Positions 8,017 through 16,943 of a stretch of 64,000 nt of DNA are shown here, one piece after another; positions within the stretch are counted from its first letter, which is position 1; the number at the start of each line of letters is the position of its first letter. Location of the stretch: the NCBI GenBank assembly GCA_027490215.1, contig JAIXYO010000037.1, positions 16,102-80,101 of the forward strand, read 5' to 3'. The stretch comes from Rubrivivax sp. (GTDB lineage Bacteria; Pseudomonadota; Gammaproteobacteria; Burkholderiales; Burkholderiaceae_C). Both the position numbers and the translations under genes were made by a program. The notes under the pieces are model-generated. The model did no database searches and was not told where the DNA came from. It saw only the letters and a program-made list of their open reading frames with translations.

Positions 8017-9290
8017 AAAAAGGTTTTTACACCATCATGGCGGCGCAGTTTTTCAGCTCGCTGGCTGATAACGCGCTTTTCGTGGCGGGGGTGGAGTTGT
8101 TGAAGAGCTCGGGCCAGCCTGAGTGGCAACGCGCCGCACTGGTGCCGATGTTTGCGCTCTTCTATGTGATCCTGGCGCCGTTTGTCGGTGCCATCGCCGA
8201 CGCCCTGCCGAAGGGCCGGGTGATGTTTTTCTCGAACCTGATCAAGGTGGTTGGCTGCCTGATGATGCTGTTCGGCAGCCATCCTCTGATTGCCTACGCC
8301 ATCGTCGGGCTGGGTGCCGCAGCCTACTCGCCAGCCAAGTACGGCATCCTGACCGAATTGCTGCCCAACTCCCAACTGGTCAAGGCCAACGGGTGGATCG
8401 AGGGCCTGACGATCCTCTCGATCATCCTCGGCGTGCTGCTTGGCGGGCAGTTGATCGGCCCCACCATCTCCGGCCACCTGCTCGCATTCGATTTCCCCTG
8501 GATCGACACCGGCATCGACACACCTGCCGAAGCGGCCATCGCTGCCATGGTGGGTCTCTACGCGCTCGCTGCGGCCTTCAATCTGCGCATCCCGCGCACC
8601 GACGCTCCCTTGCAGCCGATCGCCCACAGCCCGCTTGATCTCGTGCGCGATTTCCATGTTTGCAATGTGCGCCTGTGGACAGACAAGCTGGGCCAGATCT
8701 CGCTGGCCACCACGACGTTGTTCTGGGGCGTCTCGGGCAACCTGCGCTACATCGTGCTGGCCTGGGCCGCGGTCGCGCTGGGTTACGAGACCACGCAGGC
8801 GTCGGCGCTTGTGGGGGTGGTCGCCATCGGTACGGCTGCTGGCGCGGTGGTCGCCTCGCTGCGCATGCGGCTCGATCAGGCGACCTGGGTCATCCCGCTG
8901 GGCATCGTGATGGGTCTGCTCGTGCTGGGCATGAACTTCATCACGCAGTTGTGGGTTGCGGTGCCATTCCTGATCTTGCTCGGCGCGCTGGGAGGATTCC
9001 TGGTGGTGCCGATGAATGCGTTGCTGCAGCATCGTGGCCACAACCTGATGGGTGCGGGCCGGTCCATCGCCGTGCAGAACTTCAACGAACAGGCCTGCAT
9101 CCTGGTACTCGGCGCCCTGTATGCCGGTACGACCATGCTGGGTCTGTCGGCCTTTGGTGCGATCTCCATCTTCGGTGTGCTGGTGGCCGGGTTGATGTGG
9201 CTGATCCGCCGCTGGCACCAGCGCAATTGCGTCAACCACCGCGTTGAAGTCGAACACCTTCTGGCTCTTGCGCGCAGCGACCGGCACTGA
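8013..9290 (+). CDS. lplT: Lysophospholipid transporter LplT
   Basis: 425 residues with about 12 hydrophobic segments, a major-facilitator inner-membrane protein. The N-terminus (KKGFYTIMAAQFFSSLADNALF) and loops AAYSPAKYGILTELLP and KANGWIEGLTILSIILG are typical of LplT, which flips lysophospholipids inward for re-acylation. In enterobacteria it pairs with the acyltransferase Aas; no such gene lies next to it here. Translation appears coupled to the short upstream leader through a 4-base ATGA overlap. It ends with a cytoplasmic tail after the last helix. Confidence 0.93.
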   Translation: MKKGFYTIMAAQFFSSLADNALFVAGVELLKSSGQPEWQRAALVPMFALFYVILAPFVGAIADALPKGRVMFFSNLIKVVGCLMMLFGSHPLIAYAIVGLGAAAYSPAKYGILTELLPNSQLVKANGWIEGLTILSIILGVLLGGQLIGPTISGHLLAFDFPWIDTGIDTPAEAAIAAMVGLYALAAAFNLRIPRTDAPLQPIAHSPLDLVRDFHVCNVRLWTDKLGQISLATTTLFWGVSGNLRYIVLAWAAVALGYETTQASALVGVVAIGTAAGAVVASLRMRLDQATWVIPLGIVMGLLVLGMNFITQLWVAVPFLILLGALGGFLVVPMNALLQHRGHNLMGAGRSIAVQNFNEQACILVLGALYAGTTMLGLSAFGAISIFGVLVAGLMWLIRRWHQRNCVNHRVEVEHLLALARSDRH

Positions 9291-9433
9291 GGGCAGCGGG
9301 GCTTTCTGCTGCGCAGACTGACTCGCATCCGCGGTGCGGGTCGTACCTGGATGAGCCCCGTTTCCGCGCTTGCCGGCTTCGGCGAACTCGAGCCCGCTCG
9401 CGACAAAGCCCGCGCCGCCCTTCACGGATCCCA

Positions 9434-10345
9434 TTGAATTCAACGCTTCAACCAATCCCCTGGGCCGCGCTCGCACTGGTGTTCAATGCGCTGGTCTGGG
9501 GGCTGTCATGGTGGCCTTTTCGACAGCTCGAGGCGCAGGGGCTGCATCCTCTCTGGGCCACCGTGTTGGTCTATCTGCCGACAGTGGCCGTGATCGTGGC
9601 CGTGCGTCCGCGCGCCGTCATGCAGTTGCTGCGCGACCGTTCGCTGTGGGTGGTGATGCTGGCGGCCGGGGCCACCAACGCGGCCTTCAACTGGGCCACT
9701 GTGATCGGCGACGTGGTGCGGGTGGTGCTGCTGTTCTACCTGATGCCGTTGTGGTCGGTGCTGCTGGCGCGCTGCTTGCTGAAGGAATCATTGACCGCAG
9801 TGGCCGGTATCCGGATGGTGCTGGCCTTGGTCGGCGCAGGCATCGTGCTGGCTGCCCCTGATGCGGGCGGTGTACCGGGCTTGCCCGTGCCCCAGTCGCT
9901 GGCCGACTGGCTGGGCCTGCTGGGAGGCTTCGCCTTTGCACTGAACAACGTGATGCTCAAGCGCACGGCCGACCGACCCGAGGAAGGGCGCGTGCTTGCG
10001 ATGTTCGTTGGTGGTGCCGTGGTCGCAGGGCTGCTTGGGGCTGCGCTCGGCGCGCACGGTGACATTGCCTGGCCTCTGATCGCTGGTGGCGAGCCTCGGC
10101 CGTGGTGGGTGCCGGTGCTGGTGCTGACCTTGAGCGCGCTGTTCCTGTGCAGCAACGTCGCGCTGCAGTTCGGGGCCGTGCGACTGCCGGTGCATGTCAG
10201 CTCGGTGCTGATGCTCAGTGAAGTGCTGTTTGCAGCCGTGTCGGCGGTGCTGCTGGGCGCCGGACACGTCACTGGCAGCTTGCTGGCCGGGGGCGCACTG
10301 ATCGTGCTGACCGCGGCGTGGGCTGCGCGGGAACCGGCGCACTGA
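9434..10345 (+). CDS. EamA-family (DMT) exporter
   Basis: 303 residues with ten predicted hydrophobic helices in two EamA repeats, the usual drug/metabolite transporter architecture. Motifs such as NALVWGLSWWPFRQLE at the start and LGGFAFALNNVMLKRTAD at the second repeat fit the family. The likely start is TTG 9434; no ATG lies near the N-terminus and no strong ribosome binding site is seen. The 143 bases between lplT and this gene hold nothing I recognise. The substrate is unknown, possibly an amino acid or metabolite exported from the cytoplasm. Confidence 0.85.
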   Translation: MNSTLQPIPWAALALVFNALVWGLSWWPFRQLEAQGLHPLWATVLVYLPTVAVIVAVRPRAVMQLLRDRSLWVVMLAAGATNAAFNWATVIGDVVRVVLLFYLMPLWSVLLARCLLKESLTAVAGIRMVLALVGAGIVLAAPDAGGVPGLPVPQSLADWLGLLGGFAFALNNVMLKRTADRPEEGRVLAMFVGGAVVAGLLGAALGAHGDIAWPLIAGGEPRPWWVPVLVLTLSALFLCSNVALQFGAVRLPVHVSSVLMLSEVLFAAVSAVLLGAGHVTGSLLAGGALIVLTAAWAAREPAH

Positions 10346-10448
10346 TCGGCTGCGCCGGTCGCTGCGCTGGCGCAGCCCCAGCGATACGATCCAGCCTTCG
10401 CGTGCCCTCGCCAAGTCGCAAGGGCAGGTCCCTCACCCGAGAATCCCG

Positions 10449-10946
10449 ATGAATGCACCCAGCGCTACTGCTTTCGGCTTCGATGCGATGGCCATCGACG
10501 GCACGCCCAGCCCCCTGTCCGCGCAGCGCGGCCGCGTGCTGCTGATCGTCAACACGGCCAGTGCTTGCGGCTTCACGCCTCAGTTTGCCGGGCTCGAGGA
10601 GCTCTGGAAGACCTATTCGGAGCGCGGCCTGACGGTGATCGGCTTTCCCTGCAATCAGTTCGGCTCGCAGGATCCGGGCAGCAATGCGGAGATCGGCAGC
10701 TTCTGCCAGAAGAACTACGGCGTCACCTTTCCGATGATGAGCAAGGTCGATGTGAATGGCGCCTCGGCGCATCCGCTTTGGAAATGGCTGACCGCCGAGG
10801 CTCCCGGCCTGTTGGGAACCAAAGCCATCAAGTGGAACTTCACCAAGTTCCTGGTCGGCCGCGACGGCCAGGTCATCAAGCGCTATGCGCCGACCGACAC
10901 ACCGGCGGCGCTGAAGGCTGACATCGAGGCGGCGCTGGCGACCTGA
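10449..10946 (+). CDS. Glutathione peroxidase family protein
   Basis: 165 residues, a full-length thioredoxin-fold peroxidase. The peroxidatic cysteine lies in VNTASACGFTPQF, the conserved glutamine in FPCNQFGSQDPG and the tryptophan in KWNFTKFLV. It has cysteine, not selenocysteine, so it may use thioredoxin more than glutathione as reductant, as many bacterial members do. It reduces hydrogen peroxide or lipid hydroperoxides in the cytoplasm. There is no signal peptide. It stands alone between the exporter and the aminotransferase. Confidence 0.93.
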   Translation: MNAPSATAFGFDAMAIDGTPSPLSAQRGRVLLIVNTASACGFTPQFAGLEELWKTYSERGLTVIGFPCNQFGSQDPGSNAEIGSFCQKNYGVTFPMMSKVDVNGASAHPLWKWLTAEAPGLLGTKAIKWNFTKFLVGRDGQVIKRYAPTDTPAALKADIEAALAT

Positions 10947-11009
10947 GGCAGCAGCAGGCGCGTCACGCTCTTCCGGTCATCCCCGTCACTTCTTCCCCGC
11001 ACGATTCAC

Positions 11010-12206
11010 ATGTTCGAGCACATCGATCCTTACGCTGGCGACCCGATCCTGACCCTGAACGAGTCGTTCGGCCGCGACCCGCGGGTGCACAAGATCAACC
11101 TGTCGATCGGCATCTATTTCGACGACGCCGGCCGCCTGCCGGTGATGGCTGCCGTGCGGGAGGCCGAAACCGCGATGTTGCAAACCATCGGTGCGCGGCC
11201 CTACCAGCCGATGGAAGGCGCAGCGAACTATCGTCTTGCGGTGCAGCAATTGCTCTTCGGCCCCGGGCATGAAGCGGTCACGAGCGGGCGGATCGCCACG
11301 GTGCAGACCATCGGTGGCTCGGGTGGCCTGAAGGTCGGCGGCGATTTCCTCCAGCGCTATTTCCCGGGTTCGCAGGTGTGGGTCAGCGATCCGACCTGGG
11401 ACAACCACCGTGCGATGTTCGAGGGTGCCGGCTTTGCGGTGCACACCTACCCGTACTACGACGCGACCACCGGCGGGTTGAAGTTTGACGAGATGCTGGC
11501 GGCGTTCCAGGCCCTGCCCGAACAAAGCATCGTGCTGCTGCACGCCTGCTGCCACAACCCGACCGGCGTCGATCTGAGTGCGGCGCAATGGGCTGAACTG
11601 ATCCCGGTGATCCGCGCGCGTCGGCTGATCCCGTATGTCGACATCGCCTACCAGGGCTTTGGCGACGGCATCGAAGAAGATGCCTCCGCGATCCGCGCGC
11701 TGGCCGACGCGGGGATCTCGTTCTTCTGCGCCAGCTCCTTTTCAAAGAGCTTCTCGTTGTACGGCGAGCGCTGCGGTGCGCTGAGCGTGGTCTGCCCGAA
11801 CGCCGCTGAAGCCGAACTGGTGCTCGGCCAACTGCGGGCCACCGTGCGCAAGAACTACAGCAGCCCGCCAACCCATGGCGGGCAGATCGTCGCCCGCGTG
11901 CTGCAGACGCCGACCCTGCGCGCGCAGTGGCAAGCGGAGCTTGACGCGATGCGCGACCGTATCCACGCCATGCGTCGTCGCCTGCACACGGTGCTCAGCG
12001 AGAAGCTCCCGGGCCGCAACGTTGACTACTTTCTCACGCAGCGCGGCATGTTCAGCTACACCGGTCTGAGTCCGGCGCAGGCCGACCGCCTGCGTGAAGC
12101 GCATGCTGTTTATGTGTTGCGTTCGGGTCGCATGTGCGTGGCCGGCCTGAACACGTCGAACGTCGAGGCGACGGCTGTCGCCATGGCGGCGGTGCTGGCC
12201 GGATAG
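11010..12206 (+). CDS. tyrB: Aromatic/aspartate aminotransferase
   Basis: 398 residues, class I fold type I aminotransferase. The PLP lysine lies in SSFSKSFSLYGERCGALS, the pyridoxal ring contact in HNPTGVDLS, and the substrate-carboxylate arginine in SGRMCVAGLN near the C-terminus. The pattern fits the AspC/TyrB family, which makes phenylalanine, tyrosine or aspartate from keto acids. TyrB is the more usual annotation in this order, but sequence alone does not fix substrate preference. A stem-loop spans its stop codon. Confidence 0.9.
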   Translation: MFEHIDPYAGDPILTLNESFGRDPRVHKINLSIGIYFDDAGRLPVMAAVREAETAMLQTIGARPYQPMEGAANYRLAVQQLLFGPGHEAVTSGRIATVQTIGGSGGLKVGGDFLQRYFPGSQVWVSDPTWDNHRAMFEGAGFAVHTYPYYDATTGGLKFDEMLAAFQALPEQSIVLLHACCHNPTGVDLSAAQWAELIPVIRARRLIPYVDIAYQGFGDGIEEDASAIRALADAGISFFCASSFSKSFSLYGERCGALSVVCPNAAEAELVLGQLRATVRKNYSSPPTHGGQIVARVLQTPTLRAQWQAELDAMRDRIHAMRRRLHTVLSEKLPGRNVDYFLTQRGMFSYTGLSPAQADRLREAHAVYVLRSGRMCVAGLNTSNVEATAVAMAAVLAG

Positions 12207-12227
12207 CCGCTGCACGGCTTCAGCGGC
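12206..12227 (+). terminator. Stem-loop at the tyrB stop codon
   Basis: GCCGCTG and CAGCGGC form a perfect 7-base stem with an 8-base loop starting at the last base of the stop codon. There is no T-tract, so it may only protect the 3' end or assist Rho-dependent termination. Confidence 0.3.
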
Positions 12228-12347
12228 GTCGCCGAGCGACCTGCAACGGCGCTCGGATCGAGGCGAGGAGGCCAGCCACGCTCAAGTCAGCGGCACGATG
12301 TGCCGAAATGGCTCCAAGAGGCGCGTTTCCCGGCGCTTGGTCTGCCC

Positions 12348-13685
12348 ATGAAATCTGACACCGTCATCGAAACCATCGAAGTCGCCGCGTTGACCATCGG
12401 CATGCACATCCACCTGGACGGTGGCTGGATGTCGCACCCGTTTCCGCGCTCCAACTTCAAGATTTCCAGCCTGGACCAGATAGCAACGCTGCGCTCGCTG
12501 GGCCTGCAGCGCGTGCGCTGGAGCCCGCATGACAGCGATTTCAGCCACAGCACCGGCCGTTGGGACACGGGCAGCCAGACGGGTACAGGTGTGGAGCCAG
12601 CCACCCCGCCCGTGGCGTCCGACACCCCGGACCCAGTGCCAGACAGCGCTGCCGAGGCCGTGCCAACCGTGGCGGCTCCCACGCCACAGGACCTCCACCG
12701 CGCCGCACTCGCCGCTCAGCGCGCTGCGCTGGCCGCTTGCGAACGGCAGTTCGCCGACTCCGCGCGTGCGGCCAGGCAGGTTTTCGACAGCGTGGCGGCC
12801 CAGCCGGTTGCCGCCCGCCACGGCGCTCAGGCATTGACCGAGCAACTGGTCAGCCAGATGATCGGCAACCAGGAGTTGTGTATCCGGCTGCTCAGCGAAG
12901 GGGCGGGTGACAAGGCCAGCGCTCACGCGCTGAATGTCAGCGTGATTTCGCTGCTGATAGGTCGAACCTTCAACCTCAGCGAGGCCGAGATGCTCGATCT
13001 CGGGCTGGGTGCCTTGCTGCATGACATCGGCAAGGCCGAGCTGCCGGAACGCTTCCGCCACCGTGAGGAGCACCTCAACGCGGCCGAGATCAAGCTCTAT
13101 GAAACCCACGTCTCGCTCGGCATTGCCCAGGCGCGGCGCATGGAGCTGGCGCCCGGCGCCTCGCTGGTCATTGCCCAGCACCATGAGCACATCGACGGCA
13201 GTGGCTTCCCGCTGAAGCTGCAAAGTGACCGCACGACCGTGCCCTCGCGCATCGTGTCCCTGGTCAATCGCTACGACAAGCTGTGCAATCCCGTCAACCC
13301 GGGCAAGGCCATCACCCCGCACGAGGCGGTGGCGTTGATGTTCGCGCAGGGCAAGAACAAGTACGACCCGGCGATCCTCGGCGCCTTCATCAAGATGATG
13401 GGCGTGTACCCGGCGGGCTCGGTGGTGCAACTCACCGACGACCGCTATGCGCTGGTGGTCGGCGTCAATTCCTCACGGCCTTTGAAGCCGAGGGTACTGG
13501 TGCACGAGGCCGGCGTGCCGCGTGACGAGGCGCTGGTGCTCGACCTCGAAACGGTCAGCGGGCTCGGCATCCGGCGCAGCCTGAAGCCGAGCGCCTTGCC
13601 CGAGCGCACGCTCGACTACCTGTCGCCTCGGCCACGGGTGAGCTACTTCTTCGAGCCGATCCAAAACGGCGGGACGCTGGCGTGA
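12348..13685 (+). CDS. DUF3391 / HD-GYP cyclic-di-GMP phosphodiesterase
   Basis: 445 residues from ATG 12348. The N-terminal DUF3391 region (VAALTIGMHIHLDGGWMSHPF) commonly precedes HD-GYP domains in Burkholderiales. A low-complexity Pro/Ala linker follows (about 85-125). The HD-GYP domain carries LLHDIGKAELP near residue 225 and HHEHIDGSGFP near 280. The GYP tyrosine is phenylalanine here, a tolerated variant. It should hydrolyse cyclic-di-GMP in the cytoplasm. The stop codon overlaps the start of the next cyclic-di-GMP gene (GTGA), so the two are probably translated together. Confidence 0.9.
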   Translation: MKSDTVIETIEVAALTIGMHIHLDGGWMSHPFPRSNFKISSLDQIATLRSLGLQRVRWSPHDSDFSHSTGRWDTGSQTGTGVEPATPPVASDTPDPVPDSAAEAVPTVAAPTPQDLHRAALAAQRAALAACERQFADSARAARQVFDSVAAQPVAARHGAQALTEQLVSQMIGNQELCIRLLSEGAGDKASAHALNVSVISLLIGRTFNLSEAEMLDLGLGALLHDIGKAELPERFRHREEHLNAAEIKLYETHVSLGIAQARRMELAPGASLVIAQHHEHIDGSGFPLKLQSDRTTVPSRIVSLVNRYDKLCNPVNPGKAITPHEAVALMFAQGKNKYDPAILGAFIKMMGVYPAGSVVQLTDDRYALVVGVNSSRPLKPRVLVHEAGVPRDEALVLDLETVSGLGIRRSLKPSALPERTLDYLSPRPRVSYFFEPIQNGGTLA

Positions 13686-15892
13686 GGATCTCGCGCAGCG
13701 GGCCGCCCAGCCCCACGGTGCCTGCACCAGTGGTGCCGACACGTCGTGCGCGCACCGGCGATGCGCTTGTCGCCTCGCCCTCGCTGAATCAGCGGGCCAT
13801 CGAAGCATGGCTGATGCCACCGCGCGCCCTGATCGAGGGCCTGACCGACGCGGTCTGGCTGGTTGATCCAGAGAGCTTGCGAATCGTCGCCGCGAATGCC
13901 GCCTGTGGCGCCCTGCTCGAGGTGGATGCATCCAGCCTGTGCGGCCAGGACATGCTGAGCCTGGCGGCGACGCCGGAAGACATGGCGTTCTGGCAGGAGG
14001 CCGCACGCGGTTGGGCCGACAGTGTCGAGTCGCACAGCTGGATCCGGCGCGCCGATGGCGAGCTGGTGGCGGTGCTGCGCCGAGTCAGCAGGGTGATGCT
14101 GTCCGAAGACAAGGCGCTGTTCATGGTCGTGATGCACGACCAAAGCAGAGAGCGGCGCGCGGAAGACGAACTCTCCGACCGGCTTGCCGAACTGGCGGCG
14201 ACGCTGGAATCGACCCACGACGGCATCCTGGTCACCGACACGAACGGGCGCATCCGCAATTTCAACCAGCGATTTGCTGCCCTCTGGGAGTTACCCGACA
14301 GCCTGCTGGTGCAGCGCGATGACGACGCGATCCTGTCGTGGATGTTGCGCCGGGTGGTCGAGCCGGCCGAGTACATGCGCCGGCTGGCGGCCATCGATGG
14401 CGTGCCGCAGATGCAGGCCAGCGACACCGTGACGCTGACCGGTGGCCGGGTTCTCGAACGTGTCACGCTGCCGCAGAGCAGCCGTGGCAAGACGATCGGC
14501 CGTGTCTATTCCTTCCGTGACATCAGCGAACGCCTGGAAGCCAATCGGCGCATCGAAACCCTGTCGCACACCGACGCGCTGACCGGCCTGCCCAACCGCC
14601 GCACGCTGCTCAGCCGCATCGATTACGCGCTGGCACTGGCGCAGCGCGAAGGCGTGCCGTTCGCGCTGCTGTTCCTGAACCTCGACCGCTTCAAGCACAT
14701 CAACGAAACGCTCGGCCACAGCATGGGTGATCGCGTGCTGATCGAGGTCGCCGAGCGTCTGTTGCTCACCTTGCGCCAGGTCGACACGATCGCCCGCCTC
14801 GGCGCCGACGAGTATGTGCTGCTGATCCATCAGGCCGATGCCGCGGGTGCCGAAGGCAGCGCGCGCCGCGTGCTCGACGCGATGCAGCGGCCGTTCACGC
14901 TCGACGACCTGAACTTCACCGTGACCTGCAGCGTCGGCATTTCGCTGCACCCGGGCGACGGCTGCACCGCCGACGAAATGCTTCAGGCCGCCGATGCGGC
15001 GATGAATGAAGCGCGGGAAAGCGGCCGTGCCGGATTCCGGTTCCATCATGCCCGCGCCGAGGGCAATTCGAAACTGCGCTCCCGCATGAAGCTCGACCAC
15101 GCGATGCGCCAGGCGCTCGTCGCCGGTCGCTTCAGGCTGCACTACCAGCCGCAGGTCGATCTGAAGAGTGGTGAGATCGTCGGCGCCGAGGCACTGATCC
15201 GCTGGCGCGACCCCGAACTCGGCGACGTGCCGCCGATCGAGTTCATCCCGGTGGCCGAGCGCAGCGGCTTTATCGTGTCCATCGGCAGCTGGGTGCTGCG
15301 CCAGGCAGTGCAGCAGGCCGCGCTGTGGCGCGAGCAGGGCCGACACTTGCTGATGTCCATCAACGTGTCCGCGCTGCAGTTCCAGCAGGCTGACTTCGTC
15401 GACAGCGTGGCCCGGGCGCTGGCTGAAGTGGGCCTGGAGCCACAGCGGCTGGAACTGGAGCTGACCGAGTCGATCCTGATCCAGGACGCTCAGGAAGCAC
15501 TGCACCGCCTGCAGGCACTGGCCGAACTGGGCGTGAAGCTGGCGATCGACGACTTCGGTACCGGCTACTCCAGCCTGGCCTACCTCAAGCGCTTCCCGAT
15601 CAGTCGGCTGAAGATCGACCGCAGTTTCATCCAGGGCTTGCCGGGTGATGAAAGCGATGCGGGCATCGTCGAGGCCATCGCCAACATGGCCCGCGCGCTG
15701 CGGCTGGAGCTGATCGCCGAAGGTGTGGAGACCGAAGCCCAACGGCTGTTCATGATGCAAGTCGGCTGCGAGCAATACCAGGGTTTCCTGACCTCGCCGG
15801 CTGTCGATGTGGTGTCGTTCGAAGCGATGCTCGACCAGCGCCGGGCCGCTGCCGCACGGTTGCCAGCCCCGGCCGCGACCCCGTCGGCCTGA
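13682..15892 (+). CDS. PAS-PAS-GGDEF-EAL cyclic-di-GMP signalling protein
   Basis: 736 residues from GTG 13682, overlapping the upstream stop by four bases. Two PAS-like sensor regions lie at about 40-160 and 170-290. The GGDEF domain has signature GADEY near residue 374, so the second glycine is lost; an inhibitory RxxD site (RQVD) stands five residues before it. The EAL domain looks complete: EALIRW near 502, ELTES, DDFGTGYSSL, KIDRSFI and AEGVET. I infer mainly phosphodiesterase activity with a regulatory GGDEF domain, though weak cyclase activity cannot be excluded. No membrane segment is seen. Confidence 0.92.
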   Translation: MRISRSGPPSPTVPAPVVPTRRARTGDALVASPSLNQRAIEAWLMPPRALIEGLTDAVWLVDPESLRIVAANAACGALLEVDASSLCGQDMLSLAATPEDMAFWQEAARGWADSVESHSWIRRADGELVAVLRRVSRVMLSEDKALFMVVMHDQSRERRAEDELSDRLAELAATLESTHDGILVTDTNGRIRNFNQRFAALWELPDSLLVQRDDDAILSWMLRRVVEPAEYMRRLAAIDGVPQMQASDTVTLTGGRVLERVTLPQSSRGKTIGRVYSFRDISERLEANRRIETLSHTDALTGLPNRRTLLSRIDYALALAQREGVPFALLFLNLDRFKHINETLGHSMGDRVLIEVAERLLLTLRQVDTIARLGADEYVLLIHQADAAGAEGSARRVLDAMQRPFTLDDLNFTVTCSVGISLHPGDGCTADEMLQAADAAMNEARESGRAGFRFHHARAEGNSKLRSRMKLDHAMRQALVAGRFRLHYQPQVDLKSGEIVGAEALIRWRDPELGDVPPIEFIPVAERSGFIVSIGSWVLRQAVQQAALWREQGRHLLMSINVSALQFQQADFVDSVARALAEVGLEPQRLELELTESILIQDAQEALHRLQALAELGVKLAIDDFGTGYSSLAYLKRFPISRLKIDRSFIQGLPGDESDAGIVEAIANMARALRLELIAEGVETEAQRLFMMQVGCEQYQGFLTSPAVDVVSFEAMLDQRRAAAARLPAPAATPSA

Positions 15893-15943
15893 CCCCCGCA
15901 CAATGTGCCGTTCACCGCTGATTCCAGCGGTACCGAGGGCACG

Positions 15944-16261
15944 ATGATCTACAAATTCAAATCAAAGGTGGCGGGCGACGTCATCATGCTCGCACCGCAC
16001 GGCGATCAGATCCTGCGCATCGTCGGCAAGGAGCCTTCCGCCCAAGGCATTTTCGAGGTGGCCGACATGCCGGCCGCCATCGCTGCCGTCGAGCAGGCGG
16101 TGGCCGCGGACGAGGCCACCAGTCCACAGGACGAAGCCACTTCAGCTGGCAGCACTGCCACACCAGCCGATCGCATCGGATTGCGGCAGCGCGCCTGGCC
16201 GCTCCTCGAGATGCTCAAGCGCTGCCACGCGGAAGGTGCGGTCATCGTCTGGGGCGTCTGA
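15944..16261 (+). CDS. DUF1840 domain protein
   Basis: 105 residues from ATG 15944, preceded by a GAGGG ribosome binding site. It begins IYKFKSKVAGDVIMLAPHGDQILRIVGKE, the typical DUF1840 opening. It ends with a helix containing RQRAWPLLEMLKRCHAEGAVIVWGV, also conserved in the family. A variable Ala/Ser/Thr linker sits in between. The family is small, cytoplasmic and of unknown function, seen mostly in Burkholderiales. Its stop is four bases before the histidine phosphatase start, so the two are co-transcribed. Confidence 0.88.
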   Translation: MIYKFKSKVAGDVIMLAPHGDQILRIVGKEPSAQGIFEVADMPAAIAAVEQAVAADEATSPQDEATSAGSTATPADRIGLRQRAWPLLEMLKRCHAEGAVIVWGV

Positions 16262-16265
16262 AGCG

Positions 16266-16928
16266 ATGCAGTCGGTGACCCGCATCGTCGCGATCCGTCA
16301 CGGGGAAACCGCCTGGAACGTCGACACCCGCCTCCAGGGGCATCTGGACATCCCGCTCAATGCGACCGGCCGCTGGCAGGCCCAGCGCACCGCAGGCGCG
16401 CTGATCGAGGAAGGCATCTCCGCGGTCTACTCCAGCGATCTGTCGCGCGCGCTGCAGACGGCCGAAGCGTTGGGCGACGCGCTGTCGCTTCCCGTCGCCA
16501 CCGACACCCGGTTGCGCGAGCGTGCCTTCGGGGTCTTCGAAGCGCACACCTTTGCCGAGATCCAGGCCCGCTGGCCGGCCGAGGCGCGCCGCTGGATGCT
16601 GCGCGAGCCAGACTTTTCGCCCGAAGGCGGCGAGTCACTGCGCGAGGTCTACGTCCGCTGCATCGACGCAGTGCAGGCACTGGCCGATGCCCATCCAGGA
16701 CAGACCATCGCGCTGGTCGCTCACGGCGGTGTGATGGACTGCCTGTACCGCGCGGCCACCCAGCTCGATCTGCAGGCCAAACGCTCCTGGCCGCTGGCCA
16801 ATGCGAGCATCAACCGCTTGCTGCACACCGGCGTCGGCCTGACGCTGATCGGCTGGAGCGACACGCGGCACCTCGACGTGCCGGCGCTGGACGAGTCAGC
16901 GGATTCAGCCGGCTTGTCGCCGCACTGA
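16266..16928 (+). CDS. Histidine phosphatase (phosphoglycerate mutase-like)
   Basis: 220 residues. The RHG motif is in VAIRHGETAWN, and the second catalytic histidine in LVAHGGVMDCLYRA. Blocks VYSSDLSRALQTAE and ERAFGVFEAHTF fit the GpmB/CobC-type phosphatase branch. It could be a broad phosphatase; calling it a true phosphoglycerate mutase is not justified by sequence. ATG 16266 was chosen over an upstream Met because it follows the DUF1840 stop with a 4-base gap. Convergent with ruvB, 15 bases apart. Confidence 0.87.
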   Translation: MQSVTRIVAIRHGETAWNVDTRLQGHLDIPLNATGRWQAQRTAGALIEEGISAVYSSDLSRALQTAEALGDALSLPVATDTRLRERAFGVFEAHTFAEIQARWPAEARRWMLREPDFSPEGGESLREVYVRCIDAVQALADAHPGQTIALVAHGGVMDCLYRAATQLDLQAKRSWPLANASINRLLHTGVGLTLIGWSDTRHLDVPALDESADSAGLSPH

Positions 16929-16943
16929 TCGAGCCCTCGAGGC

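Noticed and set aside
7932..9476. 514-codon open frame on the minus strand opposite lplT
   Set aside because: It is antisense to a well-recognised transporter, shows no domain, and has the His/Gln/Arg-rich composition expected of a shadow frame in GC-rich DNA.
14291..15901. 536-codon open frame opposite the GGDEF-EAL gene
   Set aside because: The EAL and GGDEF motifs on the plus strand are unmistakable; the antisense frame has shadow composition.
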